Shown one piece after another: positions 18,889-28,272 of a DNA stretch of 64,000 bases; the first letter of the stretch is position 1, and every line of letters begins with the position of its first letter. The translations under genes were made by a program, and so were the position numbers. The notes below the pieces were generated by a model. It saw nothing but the letters and a program-made list of their open reading frames with translations, made no database searches and was not told the DNA's origin. The stretch comes from Alkalibacterium thalassium. Lineage in GTDB: Bacteria; Bacillota; Bacilli; Lactobacillales; Carnobacteriaceae_A. The stretch lies in NCBI RefSeq assembly GCF_900101165.1, contig NZ_FNFK01000003.1, positions 25,963-89,962 of the forward strand, in the 5' to 3' direction.

Positions 18889-18918
18889 TGATAGTAATTT
18901 TAAAGGAGATGATCACGG

Positions 18919-19362
18919 ATGGAATTCAGGAAAACAACCGATCTTTTAAGCACGACATATGCAGATGCTCTTGCAATAAGGAAAACAGTATTCGTTGAAG
19001 AACAGAATGTCGATGAATCACTCGAAATCGACGACCTGGAAGATCAGACCCTTCACTTGGTGGGATATGTTCAAGATAAGCCTGCCTGCACGGCAAGACT
19101 ACTTAAGAAAGACAACGGGGATATTAAAATCCAGCGGGTAGCTGTTCTAAAAGACTATCGAGGTACAGGACTAGGACTGAAACTCCTCCAGGAGATTGAG
19201 CGGTTTGCTGTAAAGGAACTTAACGGATCAAGGCTTATTCTGGATTCACAGGATCATGCCACCCCGTTCTATGAAAAAGCTGATTATACAGTTGAAGGAG
19301 ATGGCTTTCTGGATGCTGGTATCCCTCATCACTTCATGCAAAAGAGGATAGACCAGATTTAA
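18919..19362 (+). CDS. GNAT family N-acetyltransferase
   Basis: A 147-residue acyl-CoA-dependent acetyltransferase. The core motif is RVAVLKDYRGTGLGLKLLQEIE, where R/Q-x-x-G-x-G/A (about residues 81-87) binds acetyl-CoA. The start AIRKTVFVEEQNV and the later Y-E-K-A-DY segment resemble the B. subtilis YjcF and E. coli ElaA subgroup. The substrate is not predictable. AAAGGAG precedes the ATG. It has its own promoter and converges on the pseudouridine synthase gene, overlapping its end by four bases. Confidence 0.88.
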   Translation: MEFRKTTDLLSTTYADALAIRKTVFVEEQNVDESLEIDDLEDQTLHLVGYVQDKPACTARLLKKDNGDIKIQRVAVLKDYRGTGLGLKLLQEIERFAVKELNGSRLILDSQDHATPFYEKADYTVEGDGFLDAGIPHHFMQKRIDQI

Positions 19363-20270
19363 ACATCCAGTCTATCTTTTAATTTATGTTCAAGGTTGGT
19401 CATATCTTCTGGAAGTTCAGCCTGAACGATGACTTTTTGGTGAGTAAAGGGATGAGTAAACCTGATACAAGAGCAATGGAGAGCTTGTCTGTCAATTATA
19501 CGGGTCTCTTCATCTCCGTAGAGGGTATCTCCCAGTAACGCGTGATTCAAATGCGCAAAATGGACTCTGATCTGGTGTGTCCGACCCGTGTGCAGCTGAA
19601 CTTTCACTCTGGTTGCTTCCAGGAACCTGTCAGTTGTCCAATATTCTGTCACGGAAGGTTTTCCGGCCTTATCCACGCATCTTTTGATGATAGACCCTTC
19701 TTCTCTACCGATCGGCTGATCGATAAAGCCATGGTCTTTCTGCAGGTTTCCTTTTACATATGCGACATATTCTTTATAGATTTCTTTCTCCTTCAAGAGA
19801 CGATCCATGAACGAGTGAGCTAGAGTATGTTTGGCAAAGATCATGACACCCGATGTGTCCCGGTCGAGCCGGCTGACAATATGCACCGTCTGATGGTAAT
19901 AATCGTTCTGCTCGATGTAACCTTTGACACGGTTGGCAATTGTATTTACAGGATGAACGGATGAAGGCACTGAAGCGACCCCACTGGGTTTGTTGATAAA
20001 GAGATAATGGTCATCTTCATACAGCACATCTACAGATGTACTGGAAGAAGACAGGTTTACACTCCCCATTTCCTGGGGAATCGTCATGGATACAACATCT
20101 CCATGACTTAACTCTTCACGGACTCTTACATGGTGTCCGTTTACTTTGAGACTTCCCCCCCGGTACTTCACTTTCGTCAAGACTCGTTTGGATATCTGCC
20201 GCTTTTTCAAAAACGTCTTCAGCAGCACATTTTCCTCTTCATTTTCTTCAACTCTCCACTTAATTTCCAT
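19359..20270 (-). CDS. RluA/RluD family pseudouridine synthase
   Basis: A 303-residue synthase that turns uridine into pseudouridine in RNA. An S4-like N-terminal part (SKRVLTKVKYRGGSLKVNG, about 28-46) precedes the catalytic domain, whose motif II SRLDRDTSGVMIFAK carries the catalytic aspartate near residue 139. HTGRTHQIRVHFAH is the second conserved block. It resembles B. subtilis YjbO. The exact target in 23S rRNA cannot be assigned. The start overlaps the NAD kinase gene, as in the relQ-nadK-yjbO order of many Firmicutes. Confidence 0.93.
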   Translation of the reverse strand: MEIKWRVEENEEENVLLKTFLKKRQISKRVLTKVKYRGGSLKVNGHHVRVREELSHGDVVSMTIPQEMGSVNLSSSSTSVDVLYEDDHYLFINKPSGVASVPSSVHPVNTIANRVKGYIEQNDYYHQTVHIVSRLDRDTSGVMIFAKHTLAHSFMDRLLKEKEIYKEYVAYVKGNLQKDHGFIDQPIGREEGSIIKRCVDKAGKPSVTEYWTTDRFLEATRVKVQLHTGRTHQIRVHFAHLNHALLGDTLYGDEETRIIDRQALHCSCIRFTHPFTHQKVIVQAELPEDMTNLEHKLKDRLDV

Positions 20271-21072
20271 TATTTTTCTTTGCTCCTAAAAAAGCGTCTT
20301 CTACTCTGTCCCAGAAATGGGTATGCTGATACTGGGCAAAGCGTATGCGTTCACTGGCTATACGGAACCTCAGATAATCGACATTTCCTTCATTGGAAAC
20401 CAGCTGATCTATAGTTAAAGTGAAATTATCTGTATCGATCGGCCTGATTTTGATCCACTCGTCAGGTGCTATGATCAATGGAGAACTAAGTGTACGGAAT
20501 ACACGATTATTCAGTGATGCCATTTCTGTTAACTGCAGTGCTTCAAGTCTGGGATGCAGCACCGCTCCCCCCACAGACTTATTGTACCCAGTCGAACCGG
20601 TCGGGGTGGAAATACATAGGCCATCTCCTCTGAACCGTTCAAAATGTTCTTCCTTGATGTATACATCGCAGACCAATGTCCCATCCACTCTTTTAATCGT
20701 CGATTCATTTAAGGCCAGGAAATGTTTAGTTTCGTTTTTATTCTTGTAGACAACTTCAACATCCAGCAAGGGATACTGAATGAATTCACCTGTATCGTTT
20801 TCCAGACTCTCCACAAGTGCTTCAATGTTATACTCCCGCCAATCCGTATAAAAGCCCAGATGGCCAGTATGTACACCTATGAATCTGACCTGATCCAGCA
20901 TATGGGCATATCTGTGGAAGGCTGACAACAAGGTACCATCACCCCCTACCGAAATAACAATTTGCGGATTCTGTTTCCCTATAGTAAAAGAAGAATCTGT
21001 CAATAATTTTTTTAGTCTGGTACTCACTTTTAATGATTCTTCCGTATAATTGTGGACCACCGCTATCCTCAC
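20260..21072 (-). CDS. nadK: NAD kinase
   Basis: NadK phosphorylates NAD to NADP. The GGDGT motif is at about residues 44-48, and the NE-S and STPTGSTGYNKSVGG blocks (about 155-169) are the conserved substrate sites. Length is 270 residues. It starts at GTG. The gene overlaps the following pseudouridine synthase by 11 bases and lies 20 nt after relQ, the common relQ-nadK-rluD arrangement. Confidence 0.97.
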   Translation of the reverse strand: MRIAVVHNYTEESLKVSTRLKKLLTDSSFTIGKQNPQIVISVGGDGTLLSAFHRYAHMLDQVRFIGVHTGHLGFYTDWREYNIEALVESLENDTGEFIQYPLLDVEVVYKNKNETKHFLALNESTIKRVDGTLVCDVYIKEEHFERFRGDGLCISTPTGSTGYNKSVGGAVLHPRLEALQLTEMASLNNRVFRTLSSPLIIAPDEWIKIRPIDTDNFTLTIDQLVSNEGNVDYLRFRIASERIRFAQYQHTHFWDRVEDAFLGAKKNNGN

Positions 21073-21092
21073 TGTTCAACCATCCCTTTTAC

Positions 21093-21713
21093 TCAGTCTT
21101 TTTTAAATCGATAACTTGCCTGTATGTCCTTAATTTCGTCTCGTATCGTGGACATCTCCTCGTCCAGCTGAAAAGCGGACTCTGCAGCCTTCTGCAGGCG
21201 ATCGTTTATTTCTGTAGGGTACTCACCAGCGTATTTATAATTCAGAGAATGCTCGATAGATGCCCAGAAATTCATTGCCAGCGTTCTGATCTGTATCTCA
21301 ACCAGTACCACTTTCACCTCGTCGATCAGTTGAACAGGGTACTCGCAGATAAGGTGATAAGAACGGTACCCACTTTCTTTCTTGTGGGTTACATAGTCTT
21401 TTTCGTATACCACATTTAAATCATTTCTACTTTTTAGCATCTCAACTACATCATAAATATCTTCTACAAATGGACACATAATCCTTATCCCAGCCAGATC
21501 TTCCATATCTGTTTCAAGTTTGTCCAGAGATATTTTACGCGTCCTTGATTTTATCAGGATACTGTTGATCGGTTTCACCCTGCCCGTAACGAATTCGATA
21601 GGCCCATGTTCTTTTTTCAGCAGGTACATGTTTCTCAGTCCGCGAAGCTTTACTTTCAGTTCATCTACTGTTTGATTGTAAGGAAGCAGGAAAAGTTCCC
21701 AATCTCTATCCAT
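21093..21713 (-). CDS. relQ: Small alarmone synthetase RelQ (GTP pyrophosphokinase, YjbM/SasB type)
   Basis: A 206-residue synthetase-only RelA/SpoT homologue that makes (p)ppGpp. The G-loop region is TRKISLDKLETDMEDLAGIRIMC, and YRSYHLICEYPV and EIQIRTLAMNFWASIEH are the catalytic motifs. There is no HD hydrolase domain, so breakdown must depend on another Rel protein. The adjoining nadK and the nearby yjbK and spxH (B. subtilis yjbH) match the yjbH-yjbO neighbourhood of Bacillus. AGAAGG precedes the start. Confidence 0.95.
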   Translation of the reverse strand: MDRDWELFLLPYNQTVDELKVKLRGLRNMYLLKKEHGPIEFVTGRVKPINSILIKSRTRKISLDKLETDMEDLAGIRIMCPFVEDIYDVVEMLKSRNDLNVVYEKDYVTHKKESGYRSYHLICEYPVQLIDEVKVVLVEIQIRTLAMNFWASIEHSLNYKYAGEYPTEINDRLQKAAESAFQLDEEMSTIRDEIKDIQASYRFKKD

Positions 21714-21820
21714 ATCCTCTACCTTCTTTGCTTTTTTTTAGTGTAGTTTCTTGTTACTATTGTACCATAATCTTTTTGAATAAAATAATTGACTGATCTT
21801 TATCGGAAAGGAAATACACA

Positions 21821-22408
21821 ATGGAACAGGAACTGGAAATAGAATTTAAAAACATATTAACCAGACAGGAATACGAACAGCTTTACACTGATTTCAGGCA
21901 GGATAAGTTTACAGAGTTCTCTCAACGTAATGTTTATTTCGACACGCCGTCATTGGATCTGAAGAACAGAGGCTGTGCACTTAGAATAAGGCTTAAGGAA
22001 GACGACGCCGAACTGACACTCAAGACCCCCTTCGAGGGGCATCACAAAGAACTTAACCTTCCTCTGTCACTCGACGATGCTCATCTGATGACGATTCAAG
22101 GAGCTTTTCAGATACCAGAACCAGTCATCGAAATACTCGAAGTTGAAGAACCTATTCTTAATCGTTTCGTCATAAAACTGGCAGAGCTGCACACAGCACG
22201 GCTTGAGACAATGAGGGATGATACACTTGTTGTACTGGATAAAAGTACATACAGTGGACAAGTAGACTATGAACTTGAAGTGGAAGCCGATTCAGAAGAA
22301 GCCGGGATGAAGATGTTCAAGTCTATACTTGAGCATTATGACATTCCTAAAAGGAAAACGGAAAATAAAATATCACGTGCCTTTAACGCCCGAAAAAAAC
22401 GGTATTAA
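21821..22408 (+). CDS. yjbK: CYTH domain protein YjbK (triphosphate tunnel metalloenzyme)
   Basis: A 195-residue CYTH-domain protein. It begins EQELEIEFKNIL, containing the ExExK signature of triphosphate tunnel enzymes. Several charged strands (LRIRLKEDDAELTLKTP, YELEVEAD) build the tunnel. Homologues hydrolyse inorganic triphosphate or related compounds, but the physiological substrate here is unknown. GGAAAGG is about 8 nt ahead of the ATG. It is divergent from relQ, a conserved pairing. Confidence 0.92.
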   Translation: MEQELEIEFKNILTRQEYEQLYTDFRQDKFTEFSQRNVYFDTPSLDLKNRGCALRIRLKEDDAELTLKTPFEGHHKELNLPLSLDDAHLMTIQGAFQIPEPVIEILEVEEPILNRFVIKLAELHTARLETMRDDTLVVLDKSTYSGQVDYELEVEADSEEAGMKMFKSILEHYDIPKRKTENKISRAFNARKKRY

Positions 22409-22592
22409 ATCATTTGTGACGGATTTGTTACATTCATTTAGATTTTCAGTCAAAATTCATGCAGATTATTATTAATAAACTAGTTTGTTTGTTAGTCTAT
22501 ATATTGTAATGAGCTATTAAATTTTAGCTCAAGATAATTAATCGAAGAATTTCAACTGATAAACTAAACTATAAACTAGGTGAGTGTTAATT

Positions 22593-23213
22593 ATGTTTTT
22601 AAACAATATTATTGAAGTATTCTTGTTCGTTAATCCATTAGGAAGGACGTGCTATGAATCCGAAAAACTTGTTGAAGCTTTCTCTGCTGAACGAGACGAA
22701 AAAGTTAAAGTACGTTTTGTTCCCATTCTAAATATCCGCTCTATCGGTAATCTGGTAAAGGGAAATTATGACTCTTCTCTTTCCAATCGAAATCAGCTCT
22801 ATACTGATTCCTACAATGCCAGCCTGGCATTTCAGGCCGCTTCAATGCAGGGCAGAAAAAAAGGTAGAAAATTCTTTATGAAACTACAGCAGTCTGTCAT
22901 CAAAGATGGTAGTGCCGTAACAAGAGAGCTGATGCTACAAATTGCTGAAGCATTGAATTTGGATATCGAGATGTTTGAAGAAGATCTGGAATCGGAGCTT
23001 TCAAGAACAGCATTCAATAAAGACCAGAAACTCGCGCTTGAAATGGGAGTGACTGAATCTCCTTCTTGTGTAGTGTATTCGCCTAAAGATACTACTTCTG
23101 GTTACCGTATCGATTCTTCTATAACGAAACAGCTACTTCACGGCTTGTGCAATGACCAGGCAGAAAAAAACGACCAGGCAGTGACTCATCTTTCTCTTTA
23201 TCAGACCGTTTAA
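22593..23213 (+). CDS. spxH: SpxH-type adaptor (DsbA/thioredoxin-like, YjbH family)
   Basis: SpxH (YjbH) binds Spx and speeds its degradation by ClpXP. This 206-residue protein has a thioredoxin-like start EVFLFVNPLG and a long helical insert. Its active-site segment is NPLGRTCYE: one cysteine remains and the first position of a CxxC is Gly, so a dithiol redox role looks lost. I start at ATG 22593 after AGGTGAG; a GTG at 22584 is too close. The position beside yjbK and relQ supports the name. Its stop is 17 bp before a group II intron that separates it from its terminator. Confidence 0.82.
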   Translation: MFLNNIIEVFLFVNPLGRTCYESEKLVEAFSAERDEKVKVRFVPILNIRSIGNLVKGNYDSSLSNRNQLYTDSYNASLAFQAASMQGRKKGRKFFMKLQQSVIKDGSAVTRELMLQIAEALNLDIEMFEEDLESELSRTAFNKDQKLALEMGVTESPSCVVYSPKDTTSGYRIDSSITKQLLHGLCNDQAEKNDQAVTHLSLYQTV

Positions 23214-23274
23214 TTTCTGAAAGTTGATAAATCGAGTAGGAGGTAAATAATTAATTTATTTACCGTCCTCTCAC

Positions 23275-23308
23275 ACCACCGTACGTACGGTTCCGTATAC
23301 GGCGGTTC
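23275..23308 (-). ncRNA. Group II intron domain V
   Basis: A 34-nt hairpin, GAACCGCCGTATACGG then ACGTACGGTGGT on the minus strand, the catalytic heart of the ribozyme. The stop codon of the intron ORF (TGA, 23307-23309) overlaps its first two bases. Confidence 0.85.
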
Positions 23309-24695
23309 AATATCTTAAGTAAGCAGACTCTGCCAGTTGGTTTAGTGAAACTAAACCCCACTGGTAGAGTCTTTTCGTTGTAAGTGCCCGATGAACCTCG
23401 GGCGTTTTGGATAATCGCCAATATTTCTTGCGTGAAAAACCAATACGTTTAGCACTATCTATATCTAGACCTAAACGTTCTAATCTGTTAATCTTGGTTC
23501 GTATCTTTTTCCATCGCTTAAGAACAAGTTGTCTGATTCTGTGATGTAGCCATTGTTCGACCTCGCGGACGAACGTCTTAATAAACCCTAAACCAAAGTA
23601 ATTAATCCACCCTCGAGTGACTTCATTGATGTCCTTAGAAATCTCTTTGAAAGTTCCTGGACGGTTTCGTTTGGTTAAGCGTCTTAATTTGCCTATGAAT
23701 TTCTTCTTGGCGGCTTTGGTAGGTCTGAATCGACAGACCCCATTCACTTTCATCATCAGACAACCCAAGAACTTTAAACGAAAGGGTGACCCCACTTCGC
23801 TTTTGTCTTGGTTGACCGTTAGTTTTAAGTCTTTTTCTATGAAGCGGGTGATACTGTTTAAGACCCGTTCACCCGCTCGTTTCGATTTAACAAAGATGAC
23901 AAAGTCATCCGCAAAACGAACAAAGCGGTGCCCGCGTTTCTCCATTTCTTTATCCAGTTCATGCAAGTAAACATTACAGAGAAGGGGCGAGATAACGCCA
24001 CCTTGAGGTGCGCCTGTTTCACTTTCTACGAATTCGCCAGACAGGTCTGTTACACCACTCCGTAAGAACTTGCGGATAATTCTCAGAATAAGTTTGTCCT
24101 GTATATATTGCTCTAAGTAGTACATGAGCTTGTCATGATTGAGGGTGTCAAAACACCGTTTCAAATCACAATCTACCACAACAGGATACCCTTCTTCATA
24201 ATATTTGACGCTTTGTTTTAGAGCAGAATGATTGCTTTTTCCTTTTCGGAAACCATGGCTGTGGGGGGAGAAATTTGGGTCAATTATCGGTTCAATAATC
24301 TGCTTAATCGCTTGTTGTACCACTCGGTCACGTGCGACCGGGATGCCCAACTCTCTTTTTCCTCCATTAGCTTTAGGTATGTCTACCCGTTTAACGGATT
24401 GGGGTTTGTAGCTCCCATCAAGTAGTTTCCTTCTAATATGAGGGTAAAATTTTTCAATGTGAGCTTCTACTTCTTGTACAGTCATTCCGTCTACACCTGG
24501 GGCACCTTTATTTTGTCTTACTTTCTTGGCTGCCACCAGTAAATTTTTCTTGCTTACAACGAGACTCATAAGAGACTCACCATACTTGTCTTTATGTTCA
24601 CCTAGGCGATTACTTTGCGCACCTACATATCCTTTCGCTTCCAGCTTATCTTTTTGTAGTCTGCCAACCGTTCGGTTGTTTTCTGCATTCGTCAT
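23307..24695 (-). CDS. ltrA: Group II intron reverse transcriptase/maturase
   Basis: A 462-residue intron-encoded protein that reverse-transcribes the intron and helps it splice. The RT core includes GKSNHSALK, DCDLKRCFDTLNH, the QGGVISPLL block and the catalytic FADD motif (F in place of the more usual Y). The maturase X domain and a C-terminal GIIM-like segment (EISKDINEVTRGWINYF) follow. No HNH endonuclease is seen, as expected for class IIC. AGGAGG precedes the ATG. The frame is intact, so it may be active. Confidence 0.95.
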   Translation of the reverse strand: MTNAENNRTVGRLQKDKLEAKGYVGAQSNRLGEHKDKYGESLMSLVVSKKNLLVAAKKVRQNKGAPGVDGMTVQEVEAHIEKFYPHIRRKLLDGSYKPQSVKRVDIPKANGGKRELGIPVARDRVVQQAIKQIIEPIIDPNFSPHSHGFRKGKSNHSALKQSVKYYEEGYPVVVDCDLKRCFDTLNHDKLMYYLEQYIQDKLILRIIRKFLRSGVTDLSGEFVESETGAPQGGVISPLLCNVYLHELDKEMEKRGHRFVRFADDFVIFVKSKRAGERVLNSITRFIEKDLKLTVNQDKSEVGSPFRLKFLGCLMMKVNGVCRFRPTKAAKKKFIGKLRRLTKRNRPGTFKEISKDINEVTRGWINYFGLGFIKTFVREVEQWLHHRIRQLVLKRWKKIRTKINRLERLGLDIDSAKRIGFSRKKYWRLSKTPEVHRALTTKRLYQWGLVSLNQLAESAYLRY

Positions 24696-25089
24696 AACGC
24701 CTAACCTCCTATCTGTTTAAGTATTAATATCGTTCGGTCCTTCGGTACATTTTCCCTACTACGACCTCGGCTGACTTCTCGCCATTCGTTGTTACTACTA
24801 AGCGCTGACGAGACCTCCCCGGGTAAGAACGACAACCTTCTGCTCATGTCACTGCTTCATTTACTCAATAGAATTCGGACAGTATCGGACTTCACTTTGT
24901 TATGCAAGCTTATCCGTTCTATCAAGCCTTAGTATGAAGTTTCTGTTCGTCAGTGCAAGCATTTGCGTCCATCTTCCTTCAGATTCCGCCTCACGGCGGA
25001 CACCCTTGACTTTCGCTAACAGTTCCTACTGCCAAGTCTGTAGTGGACTTTCACCACCAAGTTGTCGCCCATGCCGGGAGCACATACAC

Positions 25090-25123
25090 AAAGGACCCCC
25101 TTTTCGTAAAGGAGGTCCTTTTT
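25090..25123. terminator. Hairpin terminator bordering the intron
   Basis: AAAGGACCCCCTTT and AAAGGAGGTCCTTT pair with a short loop; T5 follows on the plus strand. On the minus strand it would end pepF transcripts and is the intron target. On the plus strand it looks like the former terminator of spxH, now displaced by the intron. Confidence 0.85.
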
Positions 25124-25216
25124 ACTGATTGAAGAGATTTCAGGTCGTTTCCTGCAGTCTTGTGCTTTTAAGCTCAGTCTGTTCAAATCATTAGTCTATA
25201 TTCTTATGCTCCTGCT

Positions 25217-27034
25217 TTATCCTTCTATTGCTTCAAGAGCTTTTTCCAGTTCATTTAGTCTGTCTTCGAATACTTTCATGGCTCTTAACAGATAGTCACT
25301 ATCAGTCATATCTACTCCAGCTTTTTTCATTACCTCTATCGGGAAGTCTGAACTGCCGGCTTTAAGATAAGTCAGATATTTATCGAGAGCGCCCTCTTCA
25401 TTGTTGAGCAGTTTGTCCGCTAATGCAGTTGCCGCACAGAAACCAGTTGAATACTGGTATACGTAATAATTGTAGTAGAAATGTGGGATACGTGCCCATT
25501 CATACTGTATTTCGTCATCTTTTTCAACAGCTTCGCCATAATATTTGCTGTTGATTGCACGGTAGTTCTCGCTAAGAAAATCTGCTGTCAGAGGAACTCC
25601 TTTAGAAGCTTCTTCATGCATGAAATGTTCAAATTCTGCAAACTGAGTCTGACGGAAGACCGTCCCTTTAAACCCGTCAAGGTAATGGCTGAGTACATAA
25701 GCTCGAGCTTTAGGGTCTTCTGTCGTTTTCAACAGATGATCCGTCAGCAAGTTCTCATTTGTGGTAGATGCAATCTCCGCAAGAAAAATTGAGTAGTTCC
25801 CATATACATGAGGCTGATTATTCCGCGTAAAGTAACTGTGCGCACTGTGACCCAACTCATGAACCAGTGTATATAAATGGTTCAGAGAATCATGCCAGTT
25901 TAAAAGGATGTACGGATTCGTATCATAAGCTCCAGATGAATACGCACCGCTTCGTTTCCCTTTATTCTCGACTACATCTATCCAGCTGTCATTAAAGGCT
26001 TTGTCAAGGACACCTTTATACTCTGCGCCCAGAACTTCCAGCCCTTCATATGTTTTGTCTTTCGCTTCATCGTAGTTATATTTCAGGCTTGCTTCACCAG
26101 TTATAGGCGTATAGAGATCATACATGTGAAGGTCATCCAGTTTAAGCACCTTCTTGCGAAGCGCCATATATCTGTGAAGCAGTGGAAGATGGTCATTTAC
26201 TACATCGATCAGTGTATCATGAACAGCTTCAGGAATATGGTTGTTCGACAGAGCGTTCTCTCTTGCGGAAGAATAATTGTGAACCTTCGCCTGATAGTTA
26301 TGATGCTTGACTGTAGATGCCAAAGTGCTGGCGAAAGTATTCTTGAAGCTTGAATAGACACTGTACATTTTCTCAAATGCTTCTTTTCTGACATGTCGAT
26401 CGGTACTTTCCATCAATTCTCCAAACATACCATGAGACAGCTGAACATCTTCTCCCTGATCGTTTGTAACCTTTGGAAACTGAAGATCTGCATTGTTCAG
26501 CACACTGAATGTCTGTGTAGATGAGTTCAGCACCTCACTTGCACCTGCAAGTAACGCTTCCATTTCAGAAGATAGAACGTGCGCTTTGTTAGCAGTCATC
26601 TGATCAACATAATGCTTATACACTTTCAGTTTCACTTCTTCTTCGAAATAGCCGTCAAGCGTCTCTTCAGACAGTTCAATGACTTCAGGTTCGAACCAGG
26701 ATGATGCTTCTTGAGTCTGCGCAATCAGGTACCTGGCCTTGTCATTCATAGCCTGATACTTGCTGTTGGCAGTATCCTGATCGTTTTTCAAATGAGCATA
26801 TACATAGATAGAACTGACTTTTCTTGATAAGTCAAGCATGGACTGGAGAGCATCAAGAAATGGTACAGCTCCATCTTCGAGAGTCCCCTGCAGTTCTTTT
26901 ATCTCACCTATCTTTTCCTGAGTTGACTTAAAATCCTCTTCCCATTTCTCATCATTTTCAAATATTACTGACAGATCCCATGTTAATTCCTTAGGTACTT
27001 CTTCTCTTAAAGGTAGTGATTTGACCTCTGACAT
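25217..27034 (-). CDS. pepF: Oligoendopeptidase F
   Basis: A cytoplasmic M3 zinc metallopeptidase that cuts oligopeptides of roughly 7 to 17 residues. The HExxH motif is in VHELGHSAHSYF near residue 385, with the third ligand in the FLAEIASTTNE block about 28 residues later. The 605-residue length is typical. It stands alone: a terminator and intron lie after it and coiA is transcribed into it from 116 nt upstream. Confidence 0.97.
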   Translation of the reverse strand: MSEVKSLPLREEVPKELTWDLSVIFENDEKWEEDFKSTQEKIGEIKELQGTLEDGAVPFLDALQSMLDLSRKVSSIYVYAHLKNDQDTANSKYQAMNDKARYLIAQTQEASSWFEPEVIELSEETLDGYFEEEVKLKVYKHYVDQMTANKAHVLSSEMEALLAGASEVLNSSTQTFSVLNNADLQFPKVTNDQGEDVQLSHGMFGELMESTDRHVRKEAFEKMYSVYSSFKNTFASTLASTVKHHNYQAKVHNYSSARENALSNNHIPEAVHDTLIDVVNDHLPLLHRYMALRKKVLKLDDLHMYDLYTPITGEASLKYNYDEAKDKTYEGLEVLGAEYKGVLDKAFNDSWIDVVENKGKRSGAYSSGAYDTNPYILLNWHDSLNHLYTLVHELGHSAHSYFTRNNQPHVYGNYSIFLAEIASTTNENLLTDHLLKTTEDPKARAYVLSHYLDGFKGTVFRQTQFAEFEHFMHEEASKGVPLTADFLSENYRAINSKYYGEAVEKDDEIQYEWARIPHFYYNYYVYQYSTGFCAATALADKLLNNEEGALDKYLTYLKAGSSDFPIEVMKKAGVDMTDSDYLLRAMKVFEDRLNELEKALEAIEG

Positions 27035-27150
27035 GCATTTCCCTCCTGATAATTTAAGAATAATTTAATGATAACATAATTTATATTTGATTAGAATAAT
27101 CAATTTATGCAAGTTTGTCATAACTTCCGATCTTAAATTCCTTTAATTCA

Positions 27151-28203
27151 TCAGCTCCGTTGTCGCCATTTGTTTTTTTGAATCTTAACGAGCAATCCAC
27201 TTTCTGTCATCTGATCGAGAAAAGATAAAATTGGTAACATGACTGTATCTGAAAGGATGTTAGGGACTGAGAAATAGACGATTAGACGCGTTTCGATCCA
27301 TCTTTCAACTGTCTCTCTCAAGTGACGTTCTGTAATGACAGTAAAACTGGACTTGCTCCTCACCAGCTGGTAGATCCTCAACTTCCATTCCACTGCAGGA
27401 GTACTGATCAGCCAGTCTGTTTCGAGTCGAGTGAATATAACTAAAGGTAATAATTCTAGACTGGTCTGACTTTCATATATAAGCTGAAAGAATGCCCGAT
27501 GTCTTTTATCTCTGATTTGTCTTTTCCAGTTAAGGTAAGCCAGAGCTTTGTCTTTTATATTATTAACGTTTCCAGGTGAAATTTTTGAACACCAGGTAGT
27601 CGATTCATATTTCGTTAAAACTGACAGTACAGAAGGTACTGTTTCATAGACAGGCGGGTCTAACTTTCTGTAGCAGCGAACCTGCCCGTCACTTACATCA
27701 TAATTGAAAAAACCAAACACTCCAGGCTTAATGTCAAAGATCATGGCACGCTGCAGAGAGGTCAGCCTGTGAGTATTCGTCAGTTTATTTCCTGCAATCC
27801 ATATGACTTTTCTTCCTGAGTTATGATACCCCCGAGTCCTCCTGACTATGTCTGATACTGTTATTGGGCTACACTGAAACTCGATTGCATATTCCTCTCC
27901 CTTATAACATACCAGCACATCTGGTCTCTGATTTATATCAGGAAGCTGAGCTTCTATTTCTACTTTGACGTTCTCTTGTTTAAAAGCTTCGTACAGCGAA
28001 GTTTTCCCTTTCAGATGTTCCTCAGTCTCTCCTTCTGAAAAAGATGAACAGCTATTTTTATTTACATGGGCAAAGTGAGCAGTCATCCTTGTTCCTTTTT
28101 TTAGAATGACTGGACTCTCACAACCTGGACAAATATAATATCCTCTTTTATCAGCTTTAGAAGCCATAAGCAGCTGTGCAGATGAATTTCTGGCTATAAG
28201 CAT
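27151..28203 (-). CDS. coiA: Competence protein CoiA family
   Basis: CoiA helps process incoming DNA to recombination during natural transformation. The N-terminal zinc finger-like CPGC (near residue 24) and HFAHVNKNSC segment precede the nuclease-like domain (RPDVLVCYKGEEYAIEFQCS and WIAGNK), which follows the D-(x)n-E-x-Q pattern of restriction-type nucleases. Length is 350 residues. AGGAGG precedes ATG. I saw no ComX/SigX-type TACGAATA box upstream. It lies between mecA and pepF as in several Lactobacillales. Confidence 0.9.
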   Translation of the reverse strand: MLIARNSSAQLLMASKADKRGYYICPGCESPVILKKGTRMTAHFAHVNKNSCSSFSEGETEEHLKGKTSLYEAFKQENVKVEIEAQLPDINQRPDVLVCYKGEEYAIEFQCSPITVSDIVRRTRGYHNSGRKVIWIAGNKLTNTHRLTSLQRAMIFDIKPGVFGFFNYDVSDGQVRCYRKLDPPVYETVPSVLSVLTKYESTTWCSKISPGNVNNIKDKALAYLNWKRQIRDKRHRAFFQLIYESQTSLELLPLVIFTRLETDWLISTPAVEWKLRIYQLVRSKSSFTVITERHLRETVERWIETRLIVYFSVPNILSDTVMLPILSFLDQMTESGLLVKIQKNKWRQRS

Positions 28204-28272
28204 ATATTTACCTCCTGGAATTTAATTCTTAATTCTTATATATACTATTGTCCTTTTATTCAAATACTCATC

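Larger units (their letters stand above)
23231..25083 (-). mobile_element. Group IIC intron, apparently full length
   Basis: On the minus strand the 5' part (GTGCTCCCGGCATGGGCG...) matches the start of group IIC introns such as that of Oceanobacillus iheyensis, as I remember it. The domain I-III region (24700-25083) includes the TTCTTACCCGGGGAGGTCT stretch typical of this class. Domain IV holds the reverse transcriptase gene. Domain V is the 34-nt hairpin at 23275-23308, and domain VI with 3' end CTACTCGAT ends at 23231. The 5' end could instead be 25089 (GTGTATG). It lies just after a hairpin terminator, the usual IIC target. Confidence 0.9.
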
